From assembly GCF_902497895.1 (NCBI RefSeq), contig NZ_CABVHQ010000004.1, forward strand, positions 120,094-184,093: 64,000 nucleotides of DNA. The letters run 5' to 3'. The notes under the pieces are model-generated. The model worked only from the letters and a program-made list of their open reading frames with translations. It was not told the origin of the DNA and did not search any database. A program made the translations under genes and the position numbers. Origin of the DNA: Pseudomonas fluorescens. Lineage in GTDB: Bacteria > Pseudomonadota > Gammaproteobacteria > Pseudomonadales > Pseudomonadaceae. Shown piece after piece: positions 1 to 8,221 of the stretch. Numbering within the stretch: the stretch's first letter is position 1; each line of letters opens with the position of its first letter.

Positions 1-1
1 G

Positions 2-556
2 CCGCCGCAACCACCGGCACCGGTGGAAGAACTGCCATTGCCAAAACTCGCGGAAGCGCCGAAACCGACCATCTCCGTGCCCAAGCCGGTCAAACCCAAG
101 CCAAAGCCACAACCCCCCAAGCCGGTGGAGAAAAAGCCGGAGCTGCCAAAGGAAAAACCTTCCGAGGAAAAACCTAGCGACGCTCCACCGACGCCTGCAC
201 CGACGGAAAAATCCGCGGCGCCTGCACCCGGCCCTACCGCGGCGCAAAAGGCCGCCAAGGAAAGCTGGCAAGGCACGCTGTTGGCGCACCTGCAAAAGTA
301 CAAAAAGTACCCGGCTGGAGCTCAAGCACGCGGCAAGGAAGGTTTGAACCGTCTGCGCTTCGTGGTCGACGCTGAAGGCAATGTGCTGTCCTTTGAGCTG
401 GTAGGACGTTCAGGCAATGCCGATCTGGACCGGGCCACCCTGGAAATGATTCGCCGCGCCCAGCCCCTGCCCAAGCCGCCGGCCGACATGCTGAGCAATG
501 GTTCGATCGAAATCGTTGCGCCGTTCGTTTATTCCCTGGAAAAACGCCGACGCTAA
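2..556 (+). CDS. tonB: TonB-family energy transducer, C-terminal part (5' end outside window)
   Basis: The frame is open from base 2, so the gene begins before the window. What is visible is a Pro/Lys/Glu-rich spacer (first ~75 residues, many KP and EKP units) that would span the periplasm. A compact TonB C-terminal domain follows, with the YPAGAQARGKEG stretch and a final VAPFVYSLEKRRR. TonB proteins pass proton-motive force from ExbB/ExbD to outer-membrane TonB-dependent receptors. In P. putida the order exbB-exbD-tonB-oxyR-recG is conserved, so exbB and exbD are expected just upstream; this is inference. The GTG at 23 is only the first in-frame start codon inside the window and is not the real start. 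A hairpin terminator follows at 719-742. Confidence 0.9.
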   Translation, partial: PPQPPAPVEELPLPKLAEAPKPTISVPKPVKPKPKPQPPKPVEKKPELPKEKPSEEKPSDAPPTPAPTEKSAAPAPGPTAAQKAAKESWQGTLLAHLQKYKKYPAGAQARGKEGLNRLRFVVDAEGNVLSFELVGRSGNADLDRATLEMIRRAQPLPKPPADMLSNGSIEIVAPFVYSLEKRRR

Positions 557-565
557 GACAGAACC

Positions 566-704
566 CTTGTGGCGAGGGGGCTTGCCCCCGCTCGGCTGCG
601 CAGCAGTCGTAAAATCAGCGACCGCGGTACTCCTGATGGGTCGCGGTCGCCGGGTTTGGGGCCGCTACGCAGCCCAACGGGGGCAAGCCCCCTCGCCACA
701 GGGG
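566..704. repeat. REP-type inverted pair, family A
   Basis: Two copies of the unit TGTGGCGAGGGGGCTTGCCC face each other, one at 567-588 and its reverse complement at 679-701, with about 95 bases between them. The same unit recurs at 14311, 22307, 31851 and 35041. It lies just after the tonB stop codon, a usual place for REP doublets in Pseudomonas. Such elements can stabilise mRNA 3' ends or bind gyrase in other bacteria; nothing here shows which applies. Confidence 0.85.
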
Positions 705-718
705 ACAGCGGTCATAAC

Positions 719-742
719 AAAAGGCACCAAAAGGTGCCTTTT
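719..742 (+). terminator. Rho-independent terminator after tonB
   Basis: Ten-base perfect arms AAAAGGCACC and GGTGCCTTTT flank an AAAA loop. The T-run forms the end of the 3' arm, and because the hairpin is symmetrical it could act on both strands. It separates tonB from oxyR. The rest of the 557-859 gap holds the REP pair and the oxyR leader. Confidence 0.8.
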
Positions 743-859
743 GCATGTCAGTCACCGCCAAACATGCATTGCAGAGTGTCGCTCTGCGCCTTCTCTCTGA
801 TAACGTGCGTCTATCGATTGCAGCCGGTATGCTTGGCTCGCAACCTCATGGACGCCACT

Positions 860-1777
860 ATGACTCTCACAGAATTACGCTACATCGTTACCCTCGCCCA
901 AGAGCAGCACTTCGGCCATGCGGCGGAGCGTTGCCATGTCAGCCAGCCGACCCTGTCGGTCGGCGTGAAGAAGCTTGAAGACGAACTCGGTGTGCTGATT
1001 TTCGAGCGCAGCAAAAGCGCAGTGCGCCTGACGCCGGTGGGCGAAGGCATCGTCGCCCAGGCGCAGAAGGTTCTTGAACAAGCCCAAGGCATCCGTGAAC
1101 TGGCCCAAGCCGGGAAAAACCAGCTGACCGCGCCGCTGAAAGTCGGCGCGATCTATACGGTCGGCCCCTACCTGTTCCCGCACCTGATTCCGCAACTGCA
1201 CCGGGTCGCCCCGCAGATGCCGTTGTACATCGAAGAAAACTTTACCCACGTACTGCGCGACAAACTGCGCAACGGCGAGCTGGACGCGATCATCATCGCC
1301 CTGCCGTTCAACGAAGCGGACGTGTTGACCCTGCAACTGTACGACGAGCCGTTCTACGTGCTGATGCCAAGCGGGCACCCCTGGACCCAGAAGAAGACCA
1401 TCGACGCCAGCCTGCTCAACGACAAGAGCCTGCTACTGCTCGGCGAAGGTCACTGCTTCCGCGATCAAGTCCTCGAGGCCTGCCCGACCCTGAAGGGCAG
1501 CGAAGGCGCCAAGCACACCACGGTCGAGTCCAGCTCCCTGGAAACCATCCGGCACATGGTCGCATCCGGCCTCGGCATTTCGATCCTGCCGCTCTCGGCG
1601 GTGGACAGCCATCACTACGCCCCCGGGGTGATCGAAGTCCGTCCACTGACACCGCCGGTGCCCTTCCGTACGGTGGCGATCGCCTGGCGCGCCAGCTTCC
1701 CACGGCCGAAAGCCATCGAAATCCTCGCTGACTCGATCCGCCTGTGCTCGGTGGCCAAGCCACCAGCAGCGGCCTGA
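860..1777 (+). CDS. oxyR: OxyR, LysR-type hydrogen peroxide sensor
   Basis: OxyR is a LysR-family activator that turns on catalase and alkyl hydroperoxide reductase genes when peroxide oxidises a cysteine pair. The 305-residue product starts MTLTELRYIV and carries an N-terminal winged helix-turn-helix (about residues 1-60) and a substrate-domain core. The redox cysteines fall at C199 and C208, the same numbers as in E. coli OxyR, inside GEGHCFRDQVLEACP. This numbering supports the ATG at 860. The upstream ATG at 848 would add four residues, and the frame stays open back to 569 without recognisable homology. recG begins 9 bases after the stop codon, so the two are probably co-transcribed, as in other pseudomonads. 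Confidence 0.97.
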   Translation: MTLTELRYIVTLAQEQHFGHAAERCHVSQPTLSVGVKKLEDELGVLIFERSKSAVRLTPVGEGIVAQAQKVLEQAQGIRELAQAGKNQLTAPLKVGAIYTVGPYLFPHLIPQLHRVAPQMPLYIEENFTHVLRDKLRNGELDAIIIALPFNEADVLTLQLYDEPFYVLMPSGHPWTQKKTIDASLLNDKSLLLLGEGHCFRDQVLEACPTLKGSEGAKHTTVESSSLETIRHMVASGLGISILPLSAVDSHHYAPGVIEVRPLTPPVPFRTVAIAWRASFPRPKAIEILADSIRLCSVAKPPAAA

Positions 1778-1786
1778 GCAGGCGCA

Positions 1787-3862
1787 ATGACTGAGCTGTC
1801 GAAGGTGCCGGTCACTGCGCTCAAGGGCGTCGGTGAGGCCATGGCCGAGAAACTGGCCAAGGTCGGCCTGGAGAATCTCCAGGACGTCCTGTTTCACCTG
1901 CCATTGCGCTATCAGGACCGCACCCGCGTGGTGCCGATCGGTCAACTGCGGCCGGGTCAGGATGCTGTGATCGAAGGTACCGTCAGCGGCGCCGACGTGG
2001 TCATGGGCAAGCGTCGCAGCTTGCTGGTACGCCTGCAGGACGGTACCGGCGGGCTCAGCCTGCGCTTCTACCATTTCAGCAACGCGCAAAAGGAAGGCCT
2101 CAAACGCGGCACCCGCGTGCGCTGTTATGGCGAGGCCCGGCCCGGCGCGTCAGGGCTGGAAATCTACCACCCGGAATACCGCGCCATCAGCGGCGACGAA
2201 CCACCACCGGTGGATCAAACCCTGACGCCGATCTACCCGCTTACCGAAGGCCTGACCCAGCAGCGGCTGCGCCAGCTGTGCCAGCAAACCCTGGCCCTGC
2301 TTGGTCCCCGCAGCTTGCCCGACTGGCTGCCGGAAGAACTGGCGCGGGACTATCAGCTGGCTCCGCTGGATGACGCCATTCGTTACCTGCACCATCCACC
2401 GGCGGACGCCGACGTCGACGAGCTCGCCCTGGGTCATCACTGGGCGCAGCACCGCCTGGCGTTCGAAGAGCTGTTGACCCATCAATTATCCCAGCAGCGC
2501 TTGCGTGAGAGCCTGCGCTCCCAACGTGCGCCGGCCTTGCCGAAAGCCAAGGTACTCCCAGCGAAATACCTGGCCAACCTGGGCTTCCCGCCAACCGGCG
2601 CGCAGCAACGGGTCGGCAACGAAATCGCCTACGACCTCAGTCAGCCCGAGCCGATGCTGCGCCTGATCCAGGGTGATGTCGGCGCCGGCAAGACCGTGGT
2701 CGCCGCCCTCGCTGCCTTGCAGGCGCTGGAGGCTGGCTTTCAGGTCGCACTGATGGCGCCGACCGAGATTCTCGCCGAACAGCACTTCATCAACTTCACG
2801 CGCTGGCTCGAGCCGCTGGGTATTGAAACTGCCTGGCTGGCCGGCAAGCTCAAAGGCAAAAACCGCGTAGCGGCGCTGGAGCAGATCGCCAACGGCATTC
2901 CAATGGTGGTCGGCACCCATGCGCTGTTCCAGGACGAAGTGCAGTTCAAGAACCTGGCGCTGGCGATCATCGACGAGCAGCACCGCTTCGGCGTGCAGCA
3001 GCGTCTGGCCCTGCGCCAGAAAGGCGTCGGCGGGCGGATGTGCCCGCATCAACTGATCATGACCGCCACGCCGATTCCGCGCACCCTGGCCATGAGCGCC
3101 TACGCCGACCTCGACACCTCGATCCTCGACGAACTGCCGCCCGGCCGGACTCCGGTGAACACCGTGCTGATCACCGACACCCGGCGCATCGAAGTCATCG
3201 AACGCGTGCGCGCTGCCTGCGCCGAGGGTCGTCAGGCGTATTGGGTGTGCACGCTGATCGAAGAATCCGAAGAGCTTACCTGCCAGGCCGCCGAAACCAC
3301 CTATGAAGACCTGACCAGCGCCCTTGGCGAATTGCGGGTCGGACTGATTCACGGGCGCATGAAGCCCGTCGAGAAGGCTGCGGTCATGGCCGAGTTCAAG
3401 GCCGGCGCCCTGCAATTGCTGGTGGCGACCACGGTGATCGAAGTGGGCGTCGACGTGCCCAACGCCAGCCTGATGATCATTGAAAACCCCGAGCGCCTGG
3501 GTCTCGCCCAGCTGCACCAGTTGCGCGGGCGAGTCGGTCGCGGCAGCGCCGCCAGTCACTGCGTGCTGCTCTACCATCCGCCACTGTCGCAGATCGGTCG
3601 CCAACGCCTGGGCATCATGCGCGAGACCAACGACGGCTTCGTCATCGCCGAAAAAGACCTCGAACTGCGCGGTCCCGGCGAGATGCTCGGCACCCGGCAA
3701 ACCGGTCTGTTGCAGTTCAAGGTCGCCGATCTGATGCGCGATGCCGACCTGCTTCCTGCAGTGCGCGACGCGGCGCAAGCCTTGCTCGAGCGCTGGCCGC
3801 AACATGTAAGCCCGCTGCTGGAACGCTGGCTACGCCATGGACAGCAATACGGCCAAGTGTGA
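1787..3862 (+). CDS. recG: ATP-dependent DNA helicase RecG
   Basis: RecG is a cytoplasmic double-strand DNA translocase that regresses stalled replication forks and remodels D-loops and R-loops. The 691-residue length is normal for the family. The N-terminal wedge/OB region spans about residues 1-250. The superfamily 2 motor follows, with Walker A GDVGAGKT near residues 296-303, the DEQH box in IIDEQHRFGVQQ, TATPIPRT (motif III), and the C-terminal helicase half with QLRGRVGRG. The ATG at 1787 gives the expected start MTELSKVPVTALKGVG. It lies directly after oxyR. No frameshift or missing motif was seen. Confidence 0.97.
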   Translation: MTELSKVPVTALKGVGEAMAEKLAKVGLENLQDVLFHLPLRYQDRTRVVPIGQLRPGQDAVIEGTVSGADVVMGKRRSLLVRLQDGTGGLSLRFYHFSNAQKEGLKRGTRVRCYGEARPGASGLEIYHPEYRAISGDEPPPVDQTLTPIYPLTEGLTQQRLRQLCQQTLALLGPRSLPDWLPEELARDYQLAPLDDAIRYLHHPPADADVDELALGHHWAQHRLAFEELLTHQLSQQRLRESLRSQRAPALPKAKVLPAKYLANLGFPPTGAQQRVGNEIAYDLSQPEPMLRLIQGDVGAGKTVVAALAALQALEAGFQVALMAPTEILAEQHFINFTRWLEPLGIETAWLAGKLKGKNRVAALEQIANGIPMVVGTHALFQDEVQFKNLALAIIDEQHRFGVQQRLALRQKGVGGRMCPHQLIMTATPIPRTLAMSAYADLDTSILDELPPGRTPVNTVLITDTRRIEVIERVRAACAEGRQAYWVCTLIEESEELTCQAAETTYEDLTSALGELRVGLIHGRMKPVEKAAVMAEFKAGALQLLVATTVIEVGVDVPNASLMIIENPERLGLAQLHQLRGRVGRGSAASHCVLLYHPPLSQIGRQRLGIMRETNDGFVIAEKDLELRGPGEMLGTRQTGLLQFKVADLMRDADLLPAVRDAAQALLERWPQHVSPLLERWLRHGQQYGQV

Positions 3863-3940
3863 GCAGCGTCCCGGTATTTGAACCAATGGCCTGACCAAGC
3901 TGGCTATACTCTTGAACTTGTTCGAAAACGGATACAGGCC

Positions 3941-5341
3941 ATGATTGAAGTTGCCCTCGCTCCAGCAACCCCGCACACTCCGTCTGTTATCCGGTTGCTG
4001 CTCGGCAAGCTGGCCATCAGCTACAACGAAGTGCTCGACCATCCTGGCCTACCCGCCGCGCGCAAGGTTCAGGCGGTTCTGCTGGACGACGCCGTCGGCA
4101 CCCTGATGGTGCTGTTTCCCCAAAGCCAATTGCTCGATCTCAACCGTCTCGCCGAACTGACCGGTCGCCGCCTGACAGCCGTGCCGGTGGAGCGCCTGGA
4201 GCGCATGCTGGGCAAAAACAATCTGAGCCTGTTACCCGGCCTGCCGAGCCTCACCAGCTCACCCTGTCTCTATGAAGAAAGCCTGCTGGGCGAACCGAGT
4301 TTACTGATCAACTCCGGCGAGCCGGAGTTGCTGCTGGAAGTTTCCAGGGAAGCCTTCAAAAGCATGCTGAACAAGGCCAGCGCCGCGAACTTCGGCGAGG
4401 CCCTGCAGGCAATCCGGCCGAACCTCGATCGCCCCCACGATGACCGCGAGGAAATCACCCAGGCGGTGCAGGCCTTTACCGCCAGACGGATTCAGCAACG
4501 CCTCGAAGAAACCATCGAGATCCCGCCGCTGGCCGAAACCGCGCAAAAAATCATCAAGCTGCGAGTCGACCCCAACGCCACCATCGACGACATCACTGGC
4601 GTGGTGGAAACCGATCCGGCCCTGGCCGCGCAAGTGGTGAGCTGGGCGGCATCGCCGTACTACGCCGCGCCGGGCAAGATTCGTTCAGTGGAAGATGCGA
4701 TCGTTCGCGTACTTGGTTTCGATCTGGTGATCAACCTGGCGCTGGGCCTGGCCCTGGGCAAAACCCTGAGCCTGCCCAAGGACCATCCGCAACACACCAC
4801 GCCCTACTGGCAGCAATCGATCTACACCGCCGCGGTCATCGAAGGCCTGACCCGCGCCATGCCCCGCGCCCAGCGCCCGGAAGCCGGCCTGACCTACCTG
4901 GCAGGCCTGCTGCACAACTTTGGCTATCTGTTGCTGGCCCACGTCTTCCCGCCGCACTTCTCGCTGATCTGCCGCCACCTGGAGGTCAATCCGCATCTGT
5001 GCCACAGCTATGTCGAGCAACACCTGCTGGGCATCAGCCGTGAACAGATCGGTGCCTGGCTGATGCGTTATTGGGACATGCCGGAAGAACTGTCCACCGC
5101 CCTGCGCTTCCAGCACGACCCGGGCTACGACGGTGACTACGCCGCGTACCCGAACCTGGTGTGCCTGGCCGTGCGCCTGCTGCGCAGCCGCGGCATCGGT
5201 TCCGGCCCCGACGAAGAAATCCCCGACGCCCTGCTCGAACGCCTGGGCGTGACCCGCGACAAGGCCGAAGACGTGGTCAGCAAAGTGCTCGAAGCCGAAG
5301 TCATGCTGCGGGAACTGGCTTCGCAGTTCAGCCGGCATTGA
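3941..5341 (+). CDS. HDOD-domain signalling protein with N-terminal YbaK-like domain
   Basis: The 466-residue product has two parts. Residues 1-150 resemble a YbaK/aminoacyl-tRNA deacylase-like fold (partner-free, function unclear). From about residue 190 there is an HDOD domain, beginning at the IPPLAETAQKIIKL stretch. HDOD domains are relatives of HD phosphohydrolases that usually lack the metal ligands and act as protein scaffolds in signalling. The gene follows recG in many Pseudomonas genomes. I take ATG 3941 rather than the in-frame TTG at 3878 because the bases between resemble a promoter (TATACT at 3915) and not coding sequence. The cellular role is not known. Confidence 0.85.
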   Translation: MIEVALAPATPHTPSVIRLLLGKLAISYNEVLDHPGLPAARKVQAVLLDDAVGTLMVLFPQSQLLDLNRLAELTGRRLTAVPVERLERMLGKNNLSLLPGLPSLTSSPCLYEESLLGEPSLLINSGEPELLLEVSREAFKSMLNKASAANFGEALQAIRPNLDRPHDDREEITQAVQAFTARRIQQRLEETIEIPPLAETAQKIIKLRVDPNATIDDITGVVETDPALAAQVVSWAASPYYAAPGKIRSVEDAIVRVLGFDLVINLALGLALGKTLSLPKDHPQHTTPYWQQSIYTAAVIEGLTRAMPRAQRPEAGLTYLAGLLHNFGYLLLAHVFPPHFSLICRHLEVNPHLCHSYVEQHLLGISREQIGAWLMRYWDMPEELSTALRFQHDPGYDGDYAAYPNLVCLAVRLLRSRGIGSGPDEEIPDALLERLGVTRDKAEDVVSKVLEAEVMLRELASQFSRH

Positions 5342-5361
5342 TGCGGCGCCTGGAATACCGC

Positions 5362-5446
5362 TATCGCGAGCAAGCCCCACATTAGATTTTCAGTGAACAC
5401 TAAATTTGTGTACGACTGCGATGTGGGAGCGGGCTTGCTCGCGATG
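5362..5446. repeat. REP-type inverted pair, family B
   Basis: ATCGCGAGCAAGCCC at 5363-5377 is matched in inverse orientation by GGGCTTGCTCGCGAT at 5431-5445. The doublet fills the gap between the converging HDOD and SCP2-like genes. Family B recurs at 18108, 26378, 30599, 51508 and, degenerate, 63460. Confidence 0.8.
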
Positions 5447-5473
5447 GGATCAACCCGGTTGAACCGACTCGCC

Positions 5474-5854
5474 TCAAACCTTCGGCTTTTTCTTCGGCTT
5501 CAAATACTTGGTCAGCCCCTGGAACCAGATCACCAGCGCCGGGTTGCCCTTGATCTGGATCGATTTGTCCTGAATCCCCGTCATGAATGCCAACTGCTTG
5601 TTCTTCGCCTGCATCGTGGCAAAGCCGTACGCAGCATCTTTAAAGGCAATGGCAAATGCCGGCGTTGGGTAAACACCCGAACGGCTGGTAATGCGCTGGT
5701 CCTTGACGAAGAAATGACGGGCAACCTTGCCGTCGAGGGTCTGCAACTGGAACACCAGTTCTTTATCCGCCAGCTGCTGCTGAAACGCCAGGTTGTTACG
5801 ACTGGCTTTGCCCATTAACAGACCCAGCATCCAGAGAAGAAAACGAAATTTCAT
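5474..5854 (-). CDS. SCP2-like small protein with N-terminal membrane anchor
   Basis: The 126-residue product begins MKFRFLLWMLGLLMGKASRNN, a short hydrophobic segment that could be an anchor or uncleaved signal. The rest, with FVKDQRITSR, FAIAFKDAAYGFATM and a Lys-rich tail (LKPKKKPKV), resembles SCP2 sterol-carrier-like proteins common in Pseudomonas. The fold assignment is from recall of related proteins and is tentative; no ligand can be named. TGAGG lies about 10 bases ahead of ATG 5854 and decides that start over the GTG at 5860. It converges with the HDOD gene. Confidence 0.7.
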   Translation of the reverse strand: MKFRFLLWMLGLLMGKASRNNLAFQQQLADKELVFQLQTLDGKVARHFFVKDQRITSRSGVYPTPAFAIAFKDAAYGFATMQAKNKQLAFMTGIQDKSIQIKGNPALVIWFQGLTKYLKPKKKPKV

Positions 5855-6238
5855 GCACACAGCCTCAGTGGAGTTATTGAATGGCCGTGGGAGTTTAACG
5901 ATTTAACGGTAGAACGCCACCGATCTCCTTCGTTAGGAGGAGATCGCCAGGTTTTTACTGCTTATAGCTACAAATTGCTACAAACCACGTGACGCTCAGG
6001 CATTCGGGCCAGCGTCCGGATCACCGCCTAGGTGTAGCGCGTGCCGGCCGCTCCGTGGTCGATGTAGTGCCCTTTTCGAAAAACGCCCAGCGCATCGAAC
6101 CTTCGGTGGGCCGCTGCCAGAGCATCGCGCACAAAAAGTTATAAAGTCAGACCACATCGATATAAGTGGTTATAAAAAAAATCGTTATGCTGCCGGCCTG
6201 ATATTTGTGTGGTCACGCTTGATTTGCAGGTTTTGATA
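5855..6238. other. Gap with hairpin and orphan coding fragment
   Basis: This 384-base gap becomes A/T-rich toward its right end. It contains a hairpin with arms CGATCTCC (5921-5928) and GGAGATCG (5939-5946) followed closely by TTTTT at 5952, terminator-like on the plus strand. It also holds a 35-codon minus-strand reading frame (6028-6132) ending HYIDHGAAGTRYT with clear coding-like composition but no intact gene around it. The last 60 bases are very A/T-rich and probably hold the promoter of the TauE/SafE gene. Confidence 0.5.
6028..6132 (-). pseudogene. Orphan 3' fragment of an unidentified gene
   Basis: Read on the minus strand, 6132 to 6028 encodes VRDALAAAHRRFDALGVF and continues RKGHYIDHGAAGTRYT before TAG. 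The amphipathic, Ala/Arg-rich start and ordered tail look like the end of a real protein. A TAA lies immediately upstream (6139-6141), and there is no ribosome binding site. It may be the remnant left by an insertion or deletion that brought in the neighbouring A/T-rich gene. I do not recognise the family. Confidence 0.35.
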
Positions 6239-7024
6239 ATGGATTTCGGTAATTTGGGTTTTGTCGTTGCAGGCTTGATTGTCGGATTTATTGTCGGCAT
6301 GACCGGCATAGGGGGTGGTTCTTTAATGACGCCCATTCTTCTATGGTTTGGCATTAATCCAGCCACTGCCGTCGGGACAGACTTGCTTTATGCAGCAATC
6401 ACCAAATCTGGCGGTGTATTAGTTCATAAAAAAAACGACAACATTGACTGGAAAATTACTGGCTGGCTGACACTGGGCAGTGTGCCGGCGGTACTGCTTA
6501 CACTGTGGTTTTTAAGAAGTCTGGATACTGACCCGCAAGCGATGAATTCAGTTATCAAACAGGCATTGGGCTTCGTTTTGCTACTGACCGCACTGGCCAT
6601 TTTCTTCAAGAAGCAACTGCTGGCATTTGCCCAAAAGCATGCGGGCGACCACTATAAGCTCAGTGATTCGAGCCTGAACATGCTGACTGTAGTCACTGGC
6701 GTGATACTCGGCACAATGGTGGCACTCACCTCCATCGGTGCCGGCGCATTGGGGACTGTGGCGCTTTTTATCTTGTACCCTTTTCTTGCGACCAAACGTT
6801 TAGTGGGGACAGAAATCGCCCACGCAGTGCCCCTGACATTAGTCGCCGGTTTGGGCCATGCGAGCATGGGCAATATGGATTGGCATTTATTAGGCTACTT
6901 GCTGATAGGATCACTGCCGGGAATTTACATCGGCAGTCATTTATCTGGCCGCATTTCTGACGAAATATTGCGTCCTTGCCTGGCCGTAATGCTGATTTTC
7001 ATTGGTTCCAGGTTGGCGTTTTGA
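6239..7024 (+). CDS. TauE/SafE (TSUP) family membrane transporter
   Basis: The 261-residue product is almost entirely hydrophobic, with about eight predicted membrane segments in two halves. The repeated signature GLIVGFIVGMTGIGGGSLM near the N-terminus and the matching SIGAGALGTV in the second half are typical of TSUP transporters, which export sulfite, sulfoacetate or related organosulfur anions. The substrate cannot be read from sequence. ATG 6239 is chosen over the upstream GTG at 6209 because it opens directly into the first membrane segment. The gene is strikingly A/T-rich for this chromosome (26 of 60 bases G or C at 6241-6300) and uses TTA, ATA and AAA codons freely. Together with the orphan fragment upstream this suggests horizontal acquisition. 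Confidence 0.85.
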   Translation: MDFGNLGFVVAGLIVGFIVGMTGIGGGSLMTPILLWFGINPATAVGTDLLYAAITKSGGVLVHKKNDNIDWKITGWLTLGSVPAVLLTLWFLRSLDTDPQAMNSVIKQALGFVLLLTALAIFFKKQLLAFAQKHAGDHYKLSDSSLNMLTVVTGVILGTMVALTSIGAGALGTVALFILYPFLATKRLVGTEIAHAVPLTLVAGLGHASMGNMDWHLLGYLLIGSLPGIYIGSHLSGRISDEILRPCLAVMLIFIGSRLAF

Positions 7025-7069
7025 TCCAACTTTAATACGCCTGACATCGCCCAAGCGCCTGCTCTTCAT

Positions 7070-7555
7070 TCATAACTTGTAGCCGATCTGTCGCAAGAAA
7101 TTCTTGCGCCACAGAATATCTTCGTCGCCTTCAATATCAGTGGCACACGAGCCATCCACCACGCCAAGCACCGCCCGCCCCTGCGCGGTCTCAGCCAGAA
7201 TCACTTCAGTGGGGTTGGCTGTTGCACAAAAGATCCGGCAGACTTCTGGAACCATTTTGACGGTGTTCAGCAGGTTCAACGGATAAAAACCGTCCCCGAG
7301 AAAAATGATGAAGCTATGGCCGGCGCCAATGGCTTTGGCATTTTTCTGGGCCAGTTCGATCATGGCGGTATCGGTGCCAGACCAGCGCACCAGGCATTTG
7401 CCAGAGGCTTCGCAAAAGGCCACGCCAAACTTGATACCGGGCACGGCACCGACCAAGGCTTCATGGATGTCCTCGACGGATTTGATGAAGTGCGTCTGAC
7501 CGAAAATGAAGTTCGTCTCTAGCGGCTTATCGATTTTCACAGTGAACAGTTGCAT
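7070..7555 (-). CDS. Adenosine-specific kinase family protein (DUF355/Adenosine_kin)
   Basis: The 161-residue protein matches the small family first described from hyperthermophilic archaea as adenosine-specific kinase (Pfam Adenosine_kin). Recognisable parts are KPLETNFIFGQTHFIKSVEDIHEAL, the central FGVAFCEASGKCLVRWSGTD, HSFIIFLGDGFYPLNLLN, and VCRIFCATANPTEVILAET near the C-terminus. Whether the bacterial members phosphorylate adenosine is untested as far as I know. A strong GGAAAGGAGA element lies 5-10 bases ahead of ATG 7555. It is transcribed toward the TSUP gene and is not obviously in an operon. Confidence 0.8.
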   Translation of the reverse strand: MQLFTVKIDKPLETNFIFGQTHFIKSVEDIHEALVGAVPGIKFGVAFCEASGKCLVRWSGTDTAMIELAQKNAKAIGAGHSFIIFLGDGFYPLNLLNTVKMVPEVCRIFCATANPTEVILAETAQGRAVLGVVDGSCATDIEGDEDILWRKNFLRQIGYKL

Positions 7556-7694
7556 CTCACTCTCCTTTCCCGAAGTTGCTTGACGGTGCGGAGTCAGTCG
7601 GCGTTTTCCCGGCCTGGCGTCTTGAAAAGAAGCAGAATTATTCAGCGAGAATAAGTCTGCCCCTTTTCCTCAATGCTTTTTCGGGCGCCGACTT

Positions 7695-7973
7695 TTACTT
7701 GCCGACCGCGCCTGCCAGTAGCGGCGCTATCTGCTCATCGGTCATCGCCGGGTGAATCTCCATGCTCATGAGGTCACTCCAGTCGAGCACCCATTTCTGG
7801 ATCAGTGCCACATCACTGGCCTCGGCGACACCAAAGCCGCTGATGCGTCCTACCGCATGCCAGCGTCCCAGCATCTTCACACCTGCTGGTGGAGTTCCAC
7901 CGGTTTTGAGAAAGCGCTCGATCGCGCTATTACGCCGTTCGGGACTGATTGACCAACTGACAATGAATAACAT
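7695..7973 (-). CDS. DUF3303-type small protein
   Basis: The 92-residue product MLFIVSWSISPERRNSAIERFLKTGG... has the pattern of DUF3303 proteins (also seen as dimeric alpha/beta barrel-like small proteins): an opening IVSW strand, PPAGVKMLGRWH, GFGVAEASDVALIQKW, and a C-terminal SDLMSMEIHPAMTDEQI. Function is unknown. GGGAGGTGGCAG before ATG 7973 fixes this start; the frame extends upstream to 8081 but without homology. It sits between the adenosine-kinase-like gene and an orphan lipoprotein. Confidence 0.75.
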   Translation of the reverse strand: MLFIVSWSISPERRNSAIERFLKTGGTPPAGVKMLGRWHAVGRISGFGVAEASDVALIQKWVLDWSDLMSMEIHPAMTDEQIAPLLAGAVGK

Positions 7974-8221
7974 CTGCCACCTCCCAGAGGAATGGGCACC
8001 TGTTGTTCTGTTCGCGCACCTGGCTGGCGCCGCGGCCATGGCCACGCGTCTGTTTCCGGCTCGCCTGCTGGCCGGCCGCAAACGACTTCACCCATGGGAA
8101 GGAATAGCAGCCTCCCAACGTCTGCGTATGACCGCTGATCACGTTTTCCCCTCCTATACTCAAGACAGCGTCGTCGGACGCGCCAGACGTTCCATTCGGT
8201 ATTTTTTGGGGGACTGCGATC

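Noticed and set aside
569..859. N-terminal extension of OxyR back to 569
   Set aside because: The extension crosses a REP pair and a terminator and has no homology; starting at 860 puts the redox cysteines at the standard positions 199 and 208.
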